Below are positions 1 to 9,300 of a stretch of 64,000 nucleotides of DNA, piece after piece. This DNA comes from Lachnospiraceae bacterium (GTDB taxonomy: Bacteria > Bacillota > Clostridia > Lachnospirales > Lachnospiraceae): NCBI GenBank assembly GCA_017634975.1, contig JAGBMJ010000093.1:1-64000 (forward strand), in the 5' to 3' direction. Below the pieces are notes generated by a model. That model saw only the letters and a list, made by a program, of their open reading frames with translations, was not told where the DNA came from and searched no databases. The number at the start of each line of letters is the position of its first letter. Positions within the stretch are counted from its first letter, which is position 1. The position numbers were made by a program, and so were the translations under genes.

Positions 1-182
1 ACCATCCTGATATCCTCCCATGTTTTTGCCTTAAACAGCCTTGCCCACTTGTCTATATTATATTCCTGATCCTCAGTCGTGGCAAGGTCTATTCTGGTCA
101 GGTCCACCACCCCGATCTGCAGTTTATCCGTATAGGGATAGTGGTCTTTTTCCTCCAGCAGCCTATAAGTGGCATAGAACTT
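1..182 (-). pseudogene. Truncated Rpn/PD-(D/E)XK nuclease-family remnant (C-terminal half, runs off left edge)
   Basis: Reading the minus strand from about position 182 towards 1 gives an open frame starting KFYATYRLLEEKDHYPYTDK and containing VVDLTRIDLAT and WARLFKAKTWEDIRM. This pattern is typical of the second half of Rpn-family recombination-promoting nucleases/putative transposases (PDDEXK_2). The N-terminal half with the catalytic core is absent: the recognisable part begins directly after the rho-independent terminator of the neighbouring lipoprotein gene, and no start codon with a ribosome site lies in that frame. I infer a deletion or insertion junction near 183. The C-terminus lies beyond the window. 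Family assignment is from remembered family patterns, not from a search. Confidence 0.55.
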
Positions 183-228
183 GAAAAGAAACAGCAACCC
201 CGAAGTCGCCCCCCGGGGTTGCTGCTGT
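183..228 (-). terminator. Rho-independent terminator of the lipoprotein gene
   Basis: On the minus strand a GC-rich stem pairs AGCAACCCCG (223-214) with CGGGGTTGCT (202-193), and is followed by TTTCTTTT. It lies 55 bases beyond the stop codon of the lipoprotein gene. Confidence 0.8.
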
Positions 229-283
229 TTATCCTTCTGTTTTGAACTTTTCAGTGCTTTGGCAGCTCTTTTGATCTTATTCG

Positions 284-1504
284 TTACGGCTTTTTATACA
301 GCACCGCCTTACCGCCGGGAATCGAATCAAACAGATCGTATTTGAAGTCAATATTTACGATCTGGTCTCCGGCCGTATCCACAGACAGTTCTGCATCCGC
401 TACGACCGTATTGCCGGCATCCCCGATCGGGCTGATCAGGCTGATCTTTGTTCCGTCACTCTCCTCCCAGGTTCCGGAACACAGCCAGTTATCACAGTCG
501 TCATTCAGCTCCCAGCTGCCGTCTTTGTTAAGGACCAGTGATGCGCCGTTCGCATACAGCCAGGTACCGTAATAATCTTTCATAGTAACGCTCCCCTGAT
601 CCGCTGCCGTGCTCTGTGAGCTGCTTCCGGCCGCCCCGTCATCTAAAAATATGGTAAACGGAAGCGTCTTAAGCGTGTAGGTATCCATGATCTTCCAGAA
701 TTCTTCTGCTTCAATGTTCAGCCAGGTTGACTGCTCCACATCACATTCACCGGTATTATTATGATAATAACTCGTTATCCCGTTGTTTTCATCCGAGAAA
801 TAGAAATCATCCCATTCCAGATTTTTTCCGTTCGCACTTAAATGGCATGTTCCGAACATGCTGCTCATAGCCCCATTGGACCCGAAATGATAAAAACTGT
901 CATCTCCCATCCACTGGTAAGAACTGCGGGCATAACCATCTATAAAGCTGATCAGATATCCTTCAAAATAAGTATAGCCGGAGTAGATATATGCACATTC
1001 TCCGTCATTCATACCATCGGATGTATTTTCCCCGATGAGCAGTTCCGGCACATTATCCCCATTGATGTCCATAAGCACGTAGCCAAGGCTTTTCCGCACC
1101 GTATCCGCGCCTTCGTACATAAGCTTTTCCATCAGGCCGGTACTGAAATACTCATACTCACAATCCTCATCATATCCGTTCAAGAGCACTCCCGATATTT
1201 CCGTAAGGATCGGAGCATATATTGCAAAGTAATCCGAAATGGCATCATCATCGGAAATCTCTGACACATTGCCATCCGTTGTGTTGCCATCTTCCCCGTT
1301 TCCGTCCTCTGTGACTACATCCGGAATGCTGCGATCCACCGCTGCTTCGCCGCCATTATCACCGTCTCCGTCATGTTCACTGCCCTGGGATGTCACACTT
1401 CCGCGGCTGCTCTCGTTATCCGCGCCGCACCCCGCAGGTGCGAGCAAAACCGGCACCATCACCAGCATTCCCAAACCACGGATCATTGCATATCTCTCTT
1501 TCAT
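284..1504 (-). CDS. Secreted lipoprotein with an EF-hand/FG-GAP-like calcium-loop segment
   Basis: The start at 1504 is chosen because AAGGAGG lies about 8 bases upstream and the protein then opens with a lipoprotein signal (MKERYAMIRGLGMLVMVPV) and a lipobox LAPAGC. The longer reading to 1555 would overlap the upstream gene and bury the signal peptide. The mature 406-aa protein has an acidic Asn/Gly/Asp-rich linker (about residues 30-85). It then has a globular region with DINGDNVPELLIGE, a Ca2+-loop motif common in FG-GAP/dockerin-like segments, and a C-terminal lipocalin-like stretch (YYGTWLYANGASLVLNKDGSWEL). It is therefore probably anchored on the outer face of the membrane. Its role is unknown. 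It sits 28 bases downstream of the zinc-ribbon gene and is probably co-transcribed with it. Confidence 0.85.
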   Translation of the reverse strand: MKERYAMIRGLGMLVMVPVLLAPAGCGADNESSRGSVTSQGSEHDGDGDNGGEAAVDRSIPDVVTEDGNGEDGNTTDGNVSEISDDDAISDYFAIYAPILTEISGVLLNGYDEDCEYEYFSTGLMEKLMYEGADTVRKSLGYVLMDINGDNVPELLIGENTSDGMNDGECAYIYSGYTYFEGYLISFIDGYARSSYQWMGDDSFYHFGSNGAMSSMFGTCHLSANGKNLEWDDFYFSDENNGITSYYHNNTGECDVEQSTWLNIEAEEFWKIMDTYTLKTLPFTIFLDDGAAGSSSQSTAADQGSVTMKDYYGTWLYANGASLVLNKDGSWELNDDCDNWLCSGTWEESDGTKISLISPIGDAGNTVVADAELSVDTAGDQIVNIDFKYDLFDSIPGGKAVLYKKP

Positions 1505-1532
1505 AACTTTTCTCCTCCTTTGTATTTGTCCT

Positions 1533-2633
1533 TTATTCCGGTCGTTTGTTTCCACAATTTTCGCAGAATTTTCCCTTATTCTCTGCGCCGCACTTCGCGC
1601 ATTTCCAGTTTCCGGCCGGCTTAGGGCTGCCGCAGTTCATACAGAATCTTCCTGTATTCTCTTCAAAACCGCAGCTGCATTTCCAGGCATCGGGCTTGGG
1701 CATCACTGCCATCATTTCCATCATACCCATCATCCCGATATTCGGATCATAATGGCTTTCCGTCTTTTCCACACATTTTCCGGTAGTGATGCAATCGCTG
1801 ATCAGATCCCGAATCCTGCTGATCGCTTTCCTCTGTACGTCCCACCAGGATCCGCAATCCAGTCTCCGGGTCACCTTGATCCCGCCGTCATCAAACGTAA
1901 ACGTAATATACGAACTTGCGGAATAATCCGTCATCCGCATAGAAGCGGGCATCTCGATATTTTTGATCTGCTCCATCTCTGCAATACGGTTATTCTTAAT
2001 GAATTCCCGAAGTGCCTCTGCCGCTTCCGTACCGGCAATATGCTTTTCATAGGTTTTCTTACCGTAGCGGCAATCGGTCTCCTCGATGATCACGCTGCCG
2101 TCCTCCTGCCATTGGACCGTTTCACTTCCCGATATGCCGCTGTTTGCCGTCATACCATGGCTGGAATAACTCGAACTGATCCCGATCACCGGGCCGTGTT
2201 CCTCCGGTGTGAGATCCTCCAGTTTGGGCTGGTCTTTCGGATCCGTTCCGGGAAACATGTTCATCATCGCCATCATGCCAAGTCCTCTGGCATTCTTATA
2301 GGCCTGATCCGATTCCTCCGTCAGCACAAAACTGTCTACCCTGAAAGCTGCATGGATCCCCATCTTTGCGTAGGCTTCTTCAAAGAACTTACTCAGCAGT
2401 TCTTCTTTGTTTGAAGACATGATCTCCTCGCCCGGCCAGTTTTTATTCAGGCTCTGATCCGCAACCTCTCTTATATTGCTCCGGATGGCATAGATCACGT
2501 CATCTTCCGTCGGGTAAAGCGTCTTGTCGTATTCCGACACCTCCGCCGTCCCCCGAAATCTTGCATCCAGGGACAAATTGAGTTTCATTTCATTAAAACG
2601 GACAGGTTCCGCAGTTCCGAATTTTACGATCAT
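1533..2633 (-). CDS. Protein with two C-terminal zinc ribbons, otherwise unknown
   Basis: This is a 366-aa cytosolic protein. The last 50 residues hold two treble-clef-like zinc ribbons: WKCSCGFEENTGRFCMNCG and WKCAKCGAENKGKFCENCG, each with CxC or CxxC followed about ten residues later by CxxC. The N-terminal 115 residues (MIVKFGTAEPVRFNEMKLNL onwards) recall the membrane-associated half of SPFH/virion-core-like proteins that also end in zinc ribbons, but I cannot confirm this. The middle contains a Met-rich helix (GLGMMAMMNMF) and a second Met-rich stretch (IGMMGMMEMMAVM). It lies 26 bases downstream of the 477-aa gene and upstream of the lipoprotein, so the three probably form one transcript. 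Function unknown. Confidence 0.75.
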   Translation of the reverse strand: MIVKFGTAEPVRFNEMKLNLSLDARFRGTAEVSEYDKTLYPTEDDVIYAIRSNIREVADQSLNKNWPGEEIMSSNKEELLSKFFEEAYAKMGIHAAFRVDSFVLTEESDQAYKNARGLGMMAMMNMFPGTDPKDQPKLEDLTPEEHGPVIGISSSYSSHGMTANSGISGSETVQWQEDGSVIIEETDCRYGKKTYEKHIAGTEAAEALREFIKNNRIAEMEQIKNIEMPASMRMTDYSASSYITFTFDDGGIKVTRRLDCGSWWDVQRKAISRIRDLISDCITTGKCVEKTESHYDPNIGMMGMMEMMAVMPKPDAWKCSCGFEENTGRFCMNCGSPKPAGNWKCAKCGAENKGKFCENCGNKRPE

Positions 2634-2659
2634 AATCTACTTCTCTTGCTCCTATAATG

Positions 2660-4093
2660 TCAATACCCAAAGAATTTCTTCAGTTCCTGATCTGCGGCAA
2701 GATCTTCTTTGCCCAATCCAAATGCGCCCCCCGGTATGATCTCAAGATAACGGTCGAGAAATGCTTCGTACGTCTTTTCCTCAAAGCAGTCCGGCGTGAT
2801 AAAAAATGTCCTGCTTCCGCCCGTCGTCCGGTCTCCCGCCTGCACATACACCTTATAATCTCCGCTCTGCAATCTGGAAACGATATACTTTTCCAGTCCC
2901 CATCCGTTCACATCCACGCTTCCGAAAGGAACCGGATACTCTTCGACTACCGGATTGGCTTTCAGTGCTGCCTCCTGATACTCCCTCTCCACATCTTTCA
3001 CAAACGCTTCCGCAGAACGGACATCCCAGACTCTGTATCCATCAGGCTCCCCGTCCTTTCTCACAAACTCCCACTCGCCGTCCACCTTTTGGATCTCATA
3101 CTGCCGGCATTCTTTAAGCATGCCTTTTTCCAGCCACCGGTAATCGTTCTTCACCTTGTCGTATGCTTTCTTAAGATAGACTGCAATATCATAGCCATAA
3201 GCAAACTTAACAGCGGGATCCGAGTTCTTTACTCTTTCTCTCGTATACTCACACAAAAAGTCCACAAATTCGTCCGCGGTACTGCCCTTCGTCCATTCCC
3301 GGATATCTTTCTCACCCATAAAGGTCCCCCAGTCCTGTCCGAAAATGTACTTTCCATGGCGCGGTACGATCCGATACGGCGTTTCTTTTTTCATCTGTGC
3401 TACGCTTGCCCATGGATACTCCTTATGCATTTTTTCCATTGCCTTTTCATAATACACTTCAATATCCGTGCCGTATTGAAACAGTTCCGGATCTGCCACC
3501 GGATGCTCATTTAACTCGTTCTCACGGATCCGTTCCTGTTCCTTTTCTTCCTCTTCCGCAAAGACTTTGTCGGAACTGAGTTCGGTCCATGCCCACACCT
3601 TATCCATCCCGTAACTAGCCAATGCCGAGGCATAGATAAAGGATCCCTTATTTTTTTCTTTGTACGGTTCCCACCTTCCGGCCGCCAGTCTTCCCTCGTT
3701 TAAGATCAAAAGGCAATACTGCTTCTTTTTCGGAAAGTCTCCGTCCTGAAAAGTCTTAAAGCCGTCAAACTCCGTAAAATCTCCATCCTCTCCCGGCGTA
3801 CCCAGATTGATCTGTTTCGTGCCCGCTTTCTCCAGACATCCTGTCATATCATAACGTCTTAAAAAGTGCCATCTGGATACTTCCTCCAGTTCCACTTCAT
3901 CAAAGGATCCCCTGCTGAATTTTCCGCTTACCGGCTCTCCTTCTTTTACATGATTCGGATACCATATGCCGGCGGTGTGACTGCCGTCTATTAATTTCAG
4001 GAAGCAGAATTCGCCATATTCCGGCGGATCCGTTTCTGTCTTGTGAAATTCCTGAAATCTGATTTTTAGTTTCGTATGATCACATTGAAACAT
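2660..4093 (-). CDS. Conserved hypothetical protein, 477 aa
   Basis: No family is recognised. The protein is soluble and has no signal peptide. It appears to have an N-terminal beta-rich half (residues 1-170, with repeated W/Y-x-P and GxW patterns) and a helical middle. The middle contains two similar segments, FQYGTDIEVYYEKAMEKM at about 205 and FAYGYDIAVYLKKAYDKV at about 295, which look like an internal duplication of about 90 residues. A ribosome site GGAAGAG lies just before the ATG. It is the first gene of a three-gene unit with the zinc-ribbon protein and the lipoprotein, and lies downstream of the DUF6935-like gene, from which a terminator separates it. Confidence 0.7.
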   Translation of the reverse strand: MFQCDHTKLKIRFQEFHKTETDPPEYGEFCFLKLIDGSHTAGIWYPNHVKEGEPVSGKFSRGSFDEVELEEVSRWHFLRRYDMTGCLEKAGTKQINLGTPGEDGDFTEFDGFKTFQDGDFPKKKQYCLLILNEGRLAAGRWEPYKEKNKGSFIYASALASYGMDKVWAWTELSSDKVFAEEEEKEQERIRENELNEHPVADPELFQYGTDIEVYYEKAMEKMHKEYPWASVAQMKKETPYRIVPRHGKYIFGQDWGTFMGEKDIREWTKGSTADEFVDFLCEYTRERVKNSDPAVKFAYGYDIAVYLKKAYDKVKNDYRWLEKGMLKECRQYEIQKVDGEWEFVRKDGEPDGYRVWDVRSAEAFVKDVEREYQEAALKANPVVEEYPVPFGSVDVNGWGLEKYIVSRLQSGDYKVYVQAGDRTTGGSRTFFITPDCFEEKTYEAFLDRYLEIIPGGAFGLGKEDLAADQELKKFFGY

Positions 4094-4144
4094 AATTCTC
4101 TTCCTGTCCGTTCTGAATACTTAAAGATTAGTAATTCATGTAAT

Positions 4145-4177
4145 AAAACCGGTCCTGTCAAATAACAGAACCGGTCT
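4145..4177 (-). terminator. Rho-independent terminator after the DUF6935-like gene
   Basis: On the minus strand GACCGGTTCTGT pairs with ACAGGACCGGTT around a 6-base loop and is followed by TTATT. It lies 18-50 bases beyond the stop of the 165-aa gene. Confidence 0.75.
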
Positions 4178-4194
4178 GTAAATATCACATATTC

Positions 4195-4692
4195 TTATGC
4201 CCAGGCATCCTGGCTTTCCGGGATACGAATGCCTGCCAGCAGCATCTGCTCCCACAGGAACCACTCACCGGTGGAAGGCTTATTGCGCAGGGTAATGGAA
4301 CGGGGCGAATCCGCGCCGCCGCTCTTCACATTCAGGATCTTGTATCCTTCCTCTGCAATCTGCGCAGCGCTGTCGCTGAATACCAGCGTAAAGGGCGCGT
4401 CCGGCTTGTACTCATTCTTCGGTGTTGCCCCTTTGAAATAGGAACGCGCCAGATAATTCTTGCCATCCATAAAACGGTCACGGATAAACTGCTTCTCCAT
4501 ATTGGAAAGCGGTCTGGGCCCACGCAGGAAATCCAGCATACGATAGCATTCCTCAGCATTCTCCGGATAAACGCATAATACTGCGACCGTAAGTGCTGCT
4601 GTCCCTTCCGGGCTCTTCAAGTCTGCCTGCGGCAAAGCCTTCATCTCATCCAGATTCTTCGGCAAACTGTTCCAGGTGATCGTGTACTCCAT
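4195..4692 (-). CDS. DUF6935-like small protein
   Basis: The 165-aa soluble protein begins MEYTITWNSLPKNLDEMKAL and contains ECYRMLDFLRGPRPLSNMEK and a C-terminal WFLWEQMLLAGIRIPESQDA. These match my memory of the DUF6935 family, which is common in Lachnospiraceae and has no known function. The start is firmly set by AGGAGG 8 bases upstream. The gene is monocistronic, with its own promoter (4763-4791) and terminator (4145-4177). Confidence 0.75.
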   Translation of the reverse strand: MEYTITWNSLPKNLDEMKALPQADLKSPEGTAALTVAVLCVYPENAEECYRMLDFLRGPRPLSNMEKQFIRDRFMDGKNYLARSYFKGATPKNEYKPDAPFTLVFSDSAAQIAEEGYKILNVKSGGADSPRSITLRNKPSTGEWFLWEQMLLAGIRIPESQDAWA

Positions 4693-4762
4693 TTTTTTAC
4701 CTCCTCAAGTATAAATAATCCCCAAATATTACATTAAAGTTACATTACAGTTTCCGAGAAAT

Positions 4763-4791
4763 ATTATAGCAAAGACTGCTTTTTTACACAA
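4763..4791 (-). promoter_or_regulatory. Sigma-A-type promoter for the DUF6935-like gene
   Basis: The minus strand reads TTGTGT, a 17-base spacer, then a perfect TATAAT (4768-4763). The predicted transcript start lies about 65 bases before the ATG at 4692. The remaining intergenic sequence to 4943 is GC-rich, and I see no gene in it. Confidence 0.6.
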
Positions 4792-4943
4792 GTTTTGAAT
4801 AACCTCTGCCGCGGCGGCTGCCGCTCTATGGCCTACTTCGCCGGAAACAACATGTATGAGGCTCCGGCTTGCGCCAGAGATATATCTTAAAAGCCCTTAA
4901 ATGTTGTAATTATTTTTATGCATCTTGTGCAATATCTTCTAGA

Positions 4944-5804
4944 TTATGAGAAAAGGCTTACCACGTCCTCTGCCTTTTCAACCGTCTGAGGGCTTACACC
5001 GGACGCAATGATTTTCTCCGGTGTTTCTCCGTTCCTGATTCGCTTAATCACATCGGCGAGAAGATCTTCGCCCTCTTCTCTTCCTTCTTCCTTAAAGCAG
5101 GCCATTGTTTTAGCTTCATCATATTCCGTTAAGATACTCATGCGCACCTCCTCTCGGTTCGAGATCAGATACGGTTTAATTCCGAAACTATCCGGCATAT
5201 CTTTCAGCACCTGATCTACAGCATCTTCGATTTCCATTGTCTTATTATACTCACGAATCTTTGCTACCAGCCACGAATACTCATAAAGCGGTCTGCATTT
5301 TTCCAGCAATTCCTTATTATGACCGGCATTGATATTGAGCATGCGAACCTTTAACTCAACATCTGCCTTTTCCCGATACTTCTCCGGAAAAGCATCACTC
5401 AACTTAAGTTCCAACTCATCCGGTTCTTCCTCTGTGCCGTTATAGAACACTACACATTTCGGTGCCGGTAACTCAATCACTTTTTTCCCATAAATATTCC
5501 ATTTGCTGTTGCCAATCAACTGTTTACTCCACAGCCGCCCCAGATACATCAGGCAACGGACCGGCATGTTTGGGTTGAGTGTACTCTGGTGCCCATAGAT
5601 ATTCAGCCACATATCCAATACAAACGACACATCGTTCCGCATTCCCATATACAACACTTCACCGATCGTGTTATAAGTAATCTGTGACGGATCATCATAA
5701 TTCGATCCATTCACGGCATTATACAGGTTCAGCGTCCATTGTCTGTGCTCCGGATTCCCGAAGATCATTTTATAAAGCCTGTCTTTGTGTTCTTTGTTTA
5801 TCAC
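4944..5804 (-). CDS. Rpn-family (PD-(D/E)XK) nuclease-like protein, possibly catalytically impaired
   Basis: The GTG start at 5804 follows AAAGGAGG at a spacing of 8. The 286-aa protein has the architecture of Rpn recombination-promoting nucleases: N-terminal KDRLYKMIFGN, the NDVSFVLD strand, LNIYGHQSTLNPNMPVRCLM, a CVVFYNGT strand, LNINAGHN, and a helical tail with KEEGREEGEDL. Many relatives have a Glu just before the HQS motif (YEHQS); here that position is Gly (GGG codon), which could remove an active-site acid. The C-terminal 60 residues form a charged helical tail like those of other family members. It lies next to the hairpin array and near a truncated relative at the window's left end. 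Role unknown; the family is linked to recombination and defence. Confidence 0.75.
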   Translation of the reverse strand: MINKEHKDRLYKMIFGNPEHRQWTLNLYNAVNGSNYDDPSQITYNTIGEVLYMGMRNDVSFVLDMWLNIYGHQSTLNPNMPVRCLMYLGRLWSKQLIGNSKWNIYGKKVIELPAPKCVVFYNGTEEEPDELELKLSDAFPEKYREKADVELKVRMLNINAGHNKELLEKCRPLYEYSWLVAKIREYNKTMEIEDAVDQVLKDMPDSFGIKPYLISNREEVRMSILTEYDEAKTMACFKEEGREEGEDLLADVIKRIRNGETPEKIIASGVSPQTVEKAEDVVSLFS

Positions 5805-5990
5805 GTATTATACCTCCTTTGATAAACTACTGTCGCAGGAGATATTGTCTAAACCTCCTGCTTACTACTGTTAATAAATGTGAAAAGCAGGGAGATTCAG
5901 AAAAACTTGATAATTTAGAAATTCAAGAACTATAATCTTCGTTGCTTCAAGAGAACTATATCATGGATAACTGATCCTCGCAAGGAATAT

Positions 5991-6164
5991 TTCGTAAATT
6001 CATGGTTGTCTAGCCGGCGAGCCACTGGGAATGTGATGTAATTGCGGTGTACAACCGTTTAAAGGCTTCGTCTTTAAACGGTTGAGCGCTGTCGCGCTCT
6101 ACGGTCAGACAGCAAAATACCGGATTGCGCGCAAGCGCCCATCCGGTATTTTACTGTCTGACCG
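5991..6164. repeat. Palindrome array: REP-like motif plus three stacked hairpins
   Basis: At 5994-6025 lies a copy of the TAAATTCATG...AGCCGGC motif also found at 24465-24490. Three hairpins then follow back to back. The first is a 12-bp perfect stem AACCGTTTAAAG (6053-6064) with 6072-6083. The second is a 6-bp stem GAGCGC (6084-6089) with 6094-6099. The third is a 23-bp stem with one mismatch, 6102-6125 with 6141-6164. The array lies in the divergent region between the Rpn-like gene and the activase, ending 15 bases before the activase -35 box. The rest of 5805-5990 shows only a small 7-bp hairpin (GCAGGAG/CTCCTGC, 5836-5862) and no gene. Confidence 0.85.
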
Positions 6165-6179
6165 TCCCCGCTCATAGAC

Positions 6180-6208
6180 TTGCAAATTATGTAAATATCC
6201 TGTATAAT
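6180..6208 (+). promoter_or_regulatory. Distal sigma-A promoter of the activase gene
   Basis: TTGCAA (6180-6185), a 17-base spacer and a perfect TATAAT (6203-6208). The predicted start of transcription is near 6215, upstream of the 16-nt palindrome. Confidence 0.75.
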
Positions 6209-6226
6209 CCACTTTGTATGTCCGAA

Positions 6227-6242
6227 TGTAACACATGTTACA
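6227..6242. promoter_or_regulatory. Perfect 16-nt palindrome, candidate operator
   Basis: TGTAACACATGTTACA is a perfect inverted repeat (TGTAACA, 2 bases, TGTTACA). It lies between the two promoters of the activase gene, downstream of the distal start point and overlapping the -35 area of the proximal extended -10 promoter. A repressor bound here could block both. The cognate regulator is not identifiable from the sequence. Confidence 0.55.
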
Positions 6243-6260
6243 AAAAAACAGGTGCATACA

Positions 6261-6269
6261 TGGTATAAT
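6261..6269 (+). promoter_or_regulatory. Proximal extended -10 promoter of the activase gene
   Basis: TGGTATAAT at 6261-6269 is an extended -10 element (TGn + TATAAT) with no good -35 box. It predicts a start near 6276 and a 28-base leader before the ATG at 6304. Confidence 0.5.
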
Positions 6270-6303
6270 TGCACGAAACAACGACACATATATGAGGTTT
6301 GAA

Positions 6304-9300
6304 ATGGAAGTAAGTAAGGATAAGATCTACCGTTTGGGTATTGATATCGGCTCCACCACCGTGAAGATCGCGATCATCGATGATGCGAACAACATCCTGT
6401 TTTCGGATTATGAGCGGCATTTTGCCAATATCCGCGAGACCCTGCAGGGATTGCTCAAAAAGGCGTATGATGCTCTGGGGGATATGACCATCCGTCCCGT
6501 GATCACGGGCTCCGGTGGTCTCACGCTGGCAAAGCATCTGCAGGTCATCTTTGTGCAGGAAGTGCTGGCCGTATCTACTTCGTTAGAGACCTTTGCGCCC
6601 AAGACCGATGTAGCCATCGAGCTGGGCGGCGAAGACGCAAAGATCATCTATTTTGAAAACGGCAATGTGGAACAGCGTATGAACGGTATCTGCGCCGGCG
6701 GTACGGGTTCCTTTATCGACCAGATGGCATCCCTGATCCAGACGGATGCGATGGGCTTGAACGAATATGCGAAGAACTACAAATCGCTTTATACCATCGC
6801 CGCCCGCTGCGGTGTGTTTGCAAAGACCGATATCCAGCCGCTCATCAACGACGGCGCGACCCGTGAGGACCTCTCCGCTTCCATTTTTCAGGCTGTGGTG
6901 AACCAGACCATCTCCGGACTGGCATGCGGCAAGCCGATCCGCGGACATGTCGCTTTTCTGGGTGGCCCGCTGCACTTCTTATCCGAGCTCAAAGCAGCTT
7001 TTGTACGCACGCTTAAGCTGGACGATGAACATATCATCGATACCGACAATTCCCATCTGTTCGCGGCACTTGGTTCCGCACTCAATGCGACCGAAGAAGG
7101 CCAGTGTACGTTAAAGGAGATGCTGGACCGCTTAAACGGCGATATCCATATGGAATTTGAAGTGGAACGTATGGAACCGCTCTTTAAAGACCAGAAGGAA
7201 TATGACGATTTTACCGCCCGTCACGACAGTCACTGCGTCGGTACCGCCGAGATCAAAGACTATAAGGGCAAATGCTTCCTGGGCATCGATGCCGGCTCCA
7301 CCACCACCAAGATGGCTCTGGTGGATGAGGACGGACGACTGCTCTATTCTTTCTATAGTAATAACAATGGCTCTCCTATGGAGACAGCAATCCGCGCCTT
7401 CAAAGAGATCCGCGAACAGCTGCCGGAGGGTGTTACGATTGCACGTTCCTGCTCTACCGGTTACGGCGAGCAGCTGATGAAGGCTGCCTTCCTTCTGGAT
7501 GACGGTCAGGTCGAGACCGTGGCACACTACTACGCAGCTGCTTTTTTCAATCCCGAAGTGGACTGTATCCTCGATATCGGCGGTCAGGATATGAAATGCA
7601 TCAAGATCAAAAAACAGACCGTAGATTCCGTACAGCTAAACGAGGCTTGTTCTTCCGGCTGCGGTTCCTTTATCGAGACCTTTGCCAAATCCCTGAACTA
7701 CAGCGTACAGGATTTTGCCAAGGCGGCTCTTTTTGCAGAGCATCCCATCGATCTGGGTACCCGCTGCACCGTCTTTATGAATTCCAAAGTAAAGCAGGCC
7801 CAGAAGGAAGGCGCATCCGTTGCCGATATCTCTGCCGGTCTGGCGTATTCCGTTATTAAAAACGCGTTATTCAAAGTCATCAAAGTGTCCGATGCTTCCG
7901 AACTGGGAAAACACATCGTGGTACAGGGCGGTACCTTCTACAACGATGCCGTATTGCGCTCCTTTGAAAAGATCGCAAACTGTGAAGCGGTCCGTCCCGA
8001 CATTGCCGGGATCATGGGCGCTTTCGGTGCAGCATTGATCGCCAGAGAACGTTACGAAGGCACAGCTTCCACCATGCTCTCCTTTGACGAGATCGAACAT
8101 CTGGAGTTTACCACCACCATGGCAAAATGTCGAGGATGCACCAACACCTGCCGCCTGACCATCAACAATTTCTCCGGCGGACGCAAGTATATCTCCGGTA
8201 ACCGCTGTGAGCGCGGTCTGGGCAAGCCGAAGAACGCCAACAACATCCCGAATCTGTTCGAATACAAGATGCACCGCTTCTTTGATTATGAGCCGCTGTC
8301 TGCCGAAGAAGCTTATCGCGGCACCATGGGGATCCCGCGCGTGCTCAATATCTACGAGAACTTCCCCTTCTGGGCAACGTTCTTTAAGGAACTGAAGTAC
8401 CGCGTGGTCGTATCGCCCTTATCCAACCGCAAGATCTACGAACTGGGCATCGAATCCATCCCCAGCGAGTCGGAATGCTATCCGGCCAAGCTGGCGCATG
8501 GACACATCCAGTGGCTGATCGAGCAGAAGGTGGATGCGATCTTCTACCCCTGCCTATTCTATGAGCGTAACGAGACCGAAGGTGCGACGAATCATTACAA
8601 CTGCCCGATCGTTACCTCCTACCCGGAAAACATTAAGAACAACGTAGAAGAGATCGGACGAGGCGAAGTGGTCTTCCGCCACCCGTTTATGTCCTTTGCC
8701 AGCCTCGATACCATCGTATCCGCACTGGTTGCGGAGTTCTCCGAGATCGACCGGAACGAAGTGGCTGCAGCAGCTGCAAAGGCATGGGAGGAACTGGCTG
8801 CCGCCCACGAAGATATGCATAAGAAAGGCGAAGAAGTCTTAAAATATATGGAAGAAAACCACAAGCGCGGTATCGTGCTGGCCGGTCGTCCATATCATAT
8901 CGATCCCGAGATCAACCACGGCATTCCCGAGCTGATCACTTCCTATGATATCGCCGTACTGACCGAGGATTCCGTAGCACATCTGGGCAAACCGGACCGT
9001 CCGCTCATCGTTTCCGACCAGTGGACCTACCATTCCCGTCTGTATGCTGCCGCAGCTTTTGTCCGCACCCGGGATGATCTGGATCTGATCCAGCTCAACT
9101 CCTTCGGCTGCGGTCTGGATGCAGTTACCACCGATCAGGTAAACGATATCTTATCCGGCTCGGACAAGATCTATACCTGCCTTAAGATCGATGAAGTCAA
9201 CAATCTGGGTGCCGCACGTATCCGTATCCGCTCCCTTCTCGCCGCGCTGGAAGTAAAAGAGCGCAAGAAGGAAAAGCGCACGGTACGTCCGACCAATTTT

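Noticed and set aside
1239-2414. Plus-strand open frame of 391 codons opposite the zinc-ribbon gene
   Set aside because: Low-complexity Ser/Pro/His composition typical of a shadow frame; the minus-strand genes have lipobox, zinc ribbons and ribosome sites.
5991-6164. CRISPR array
   Set aside because: The repeats are inverted and of different sequence, with no regular spacer pattern and no cas genes.
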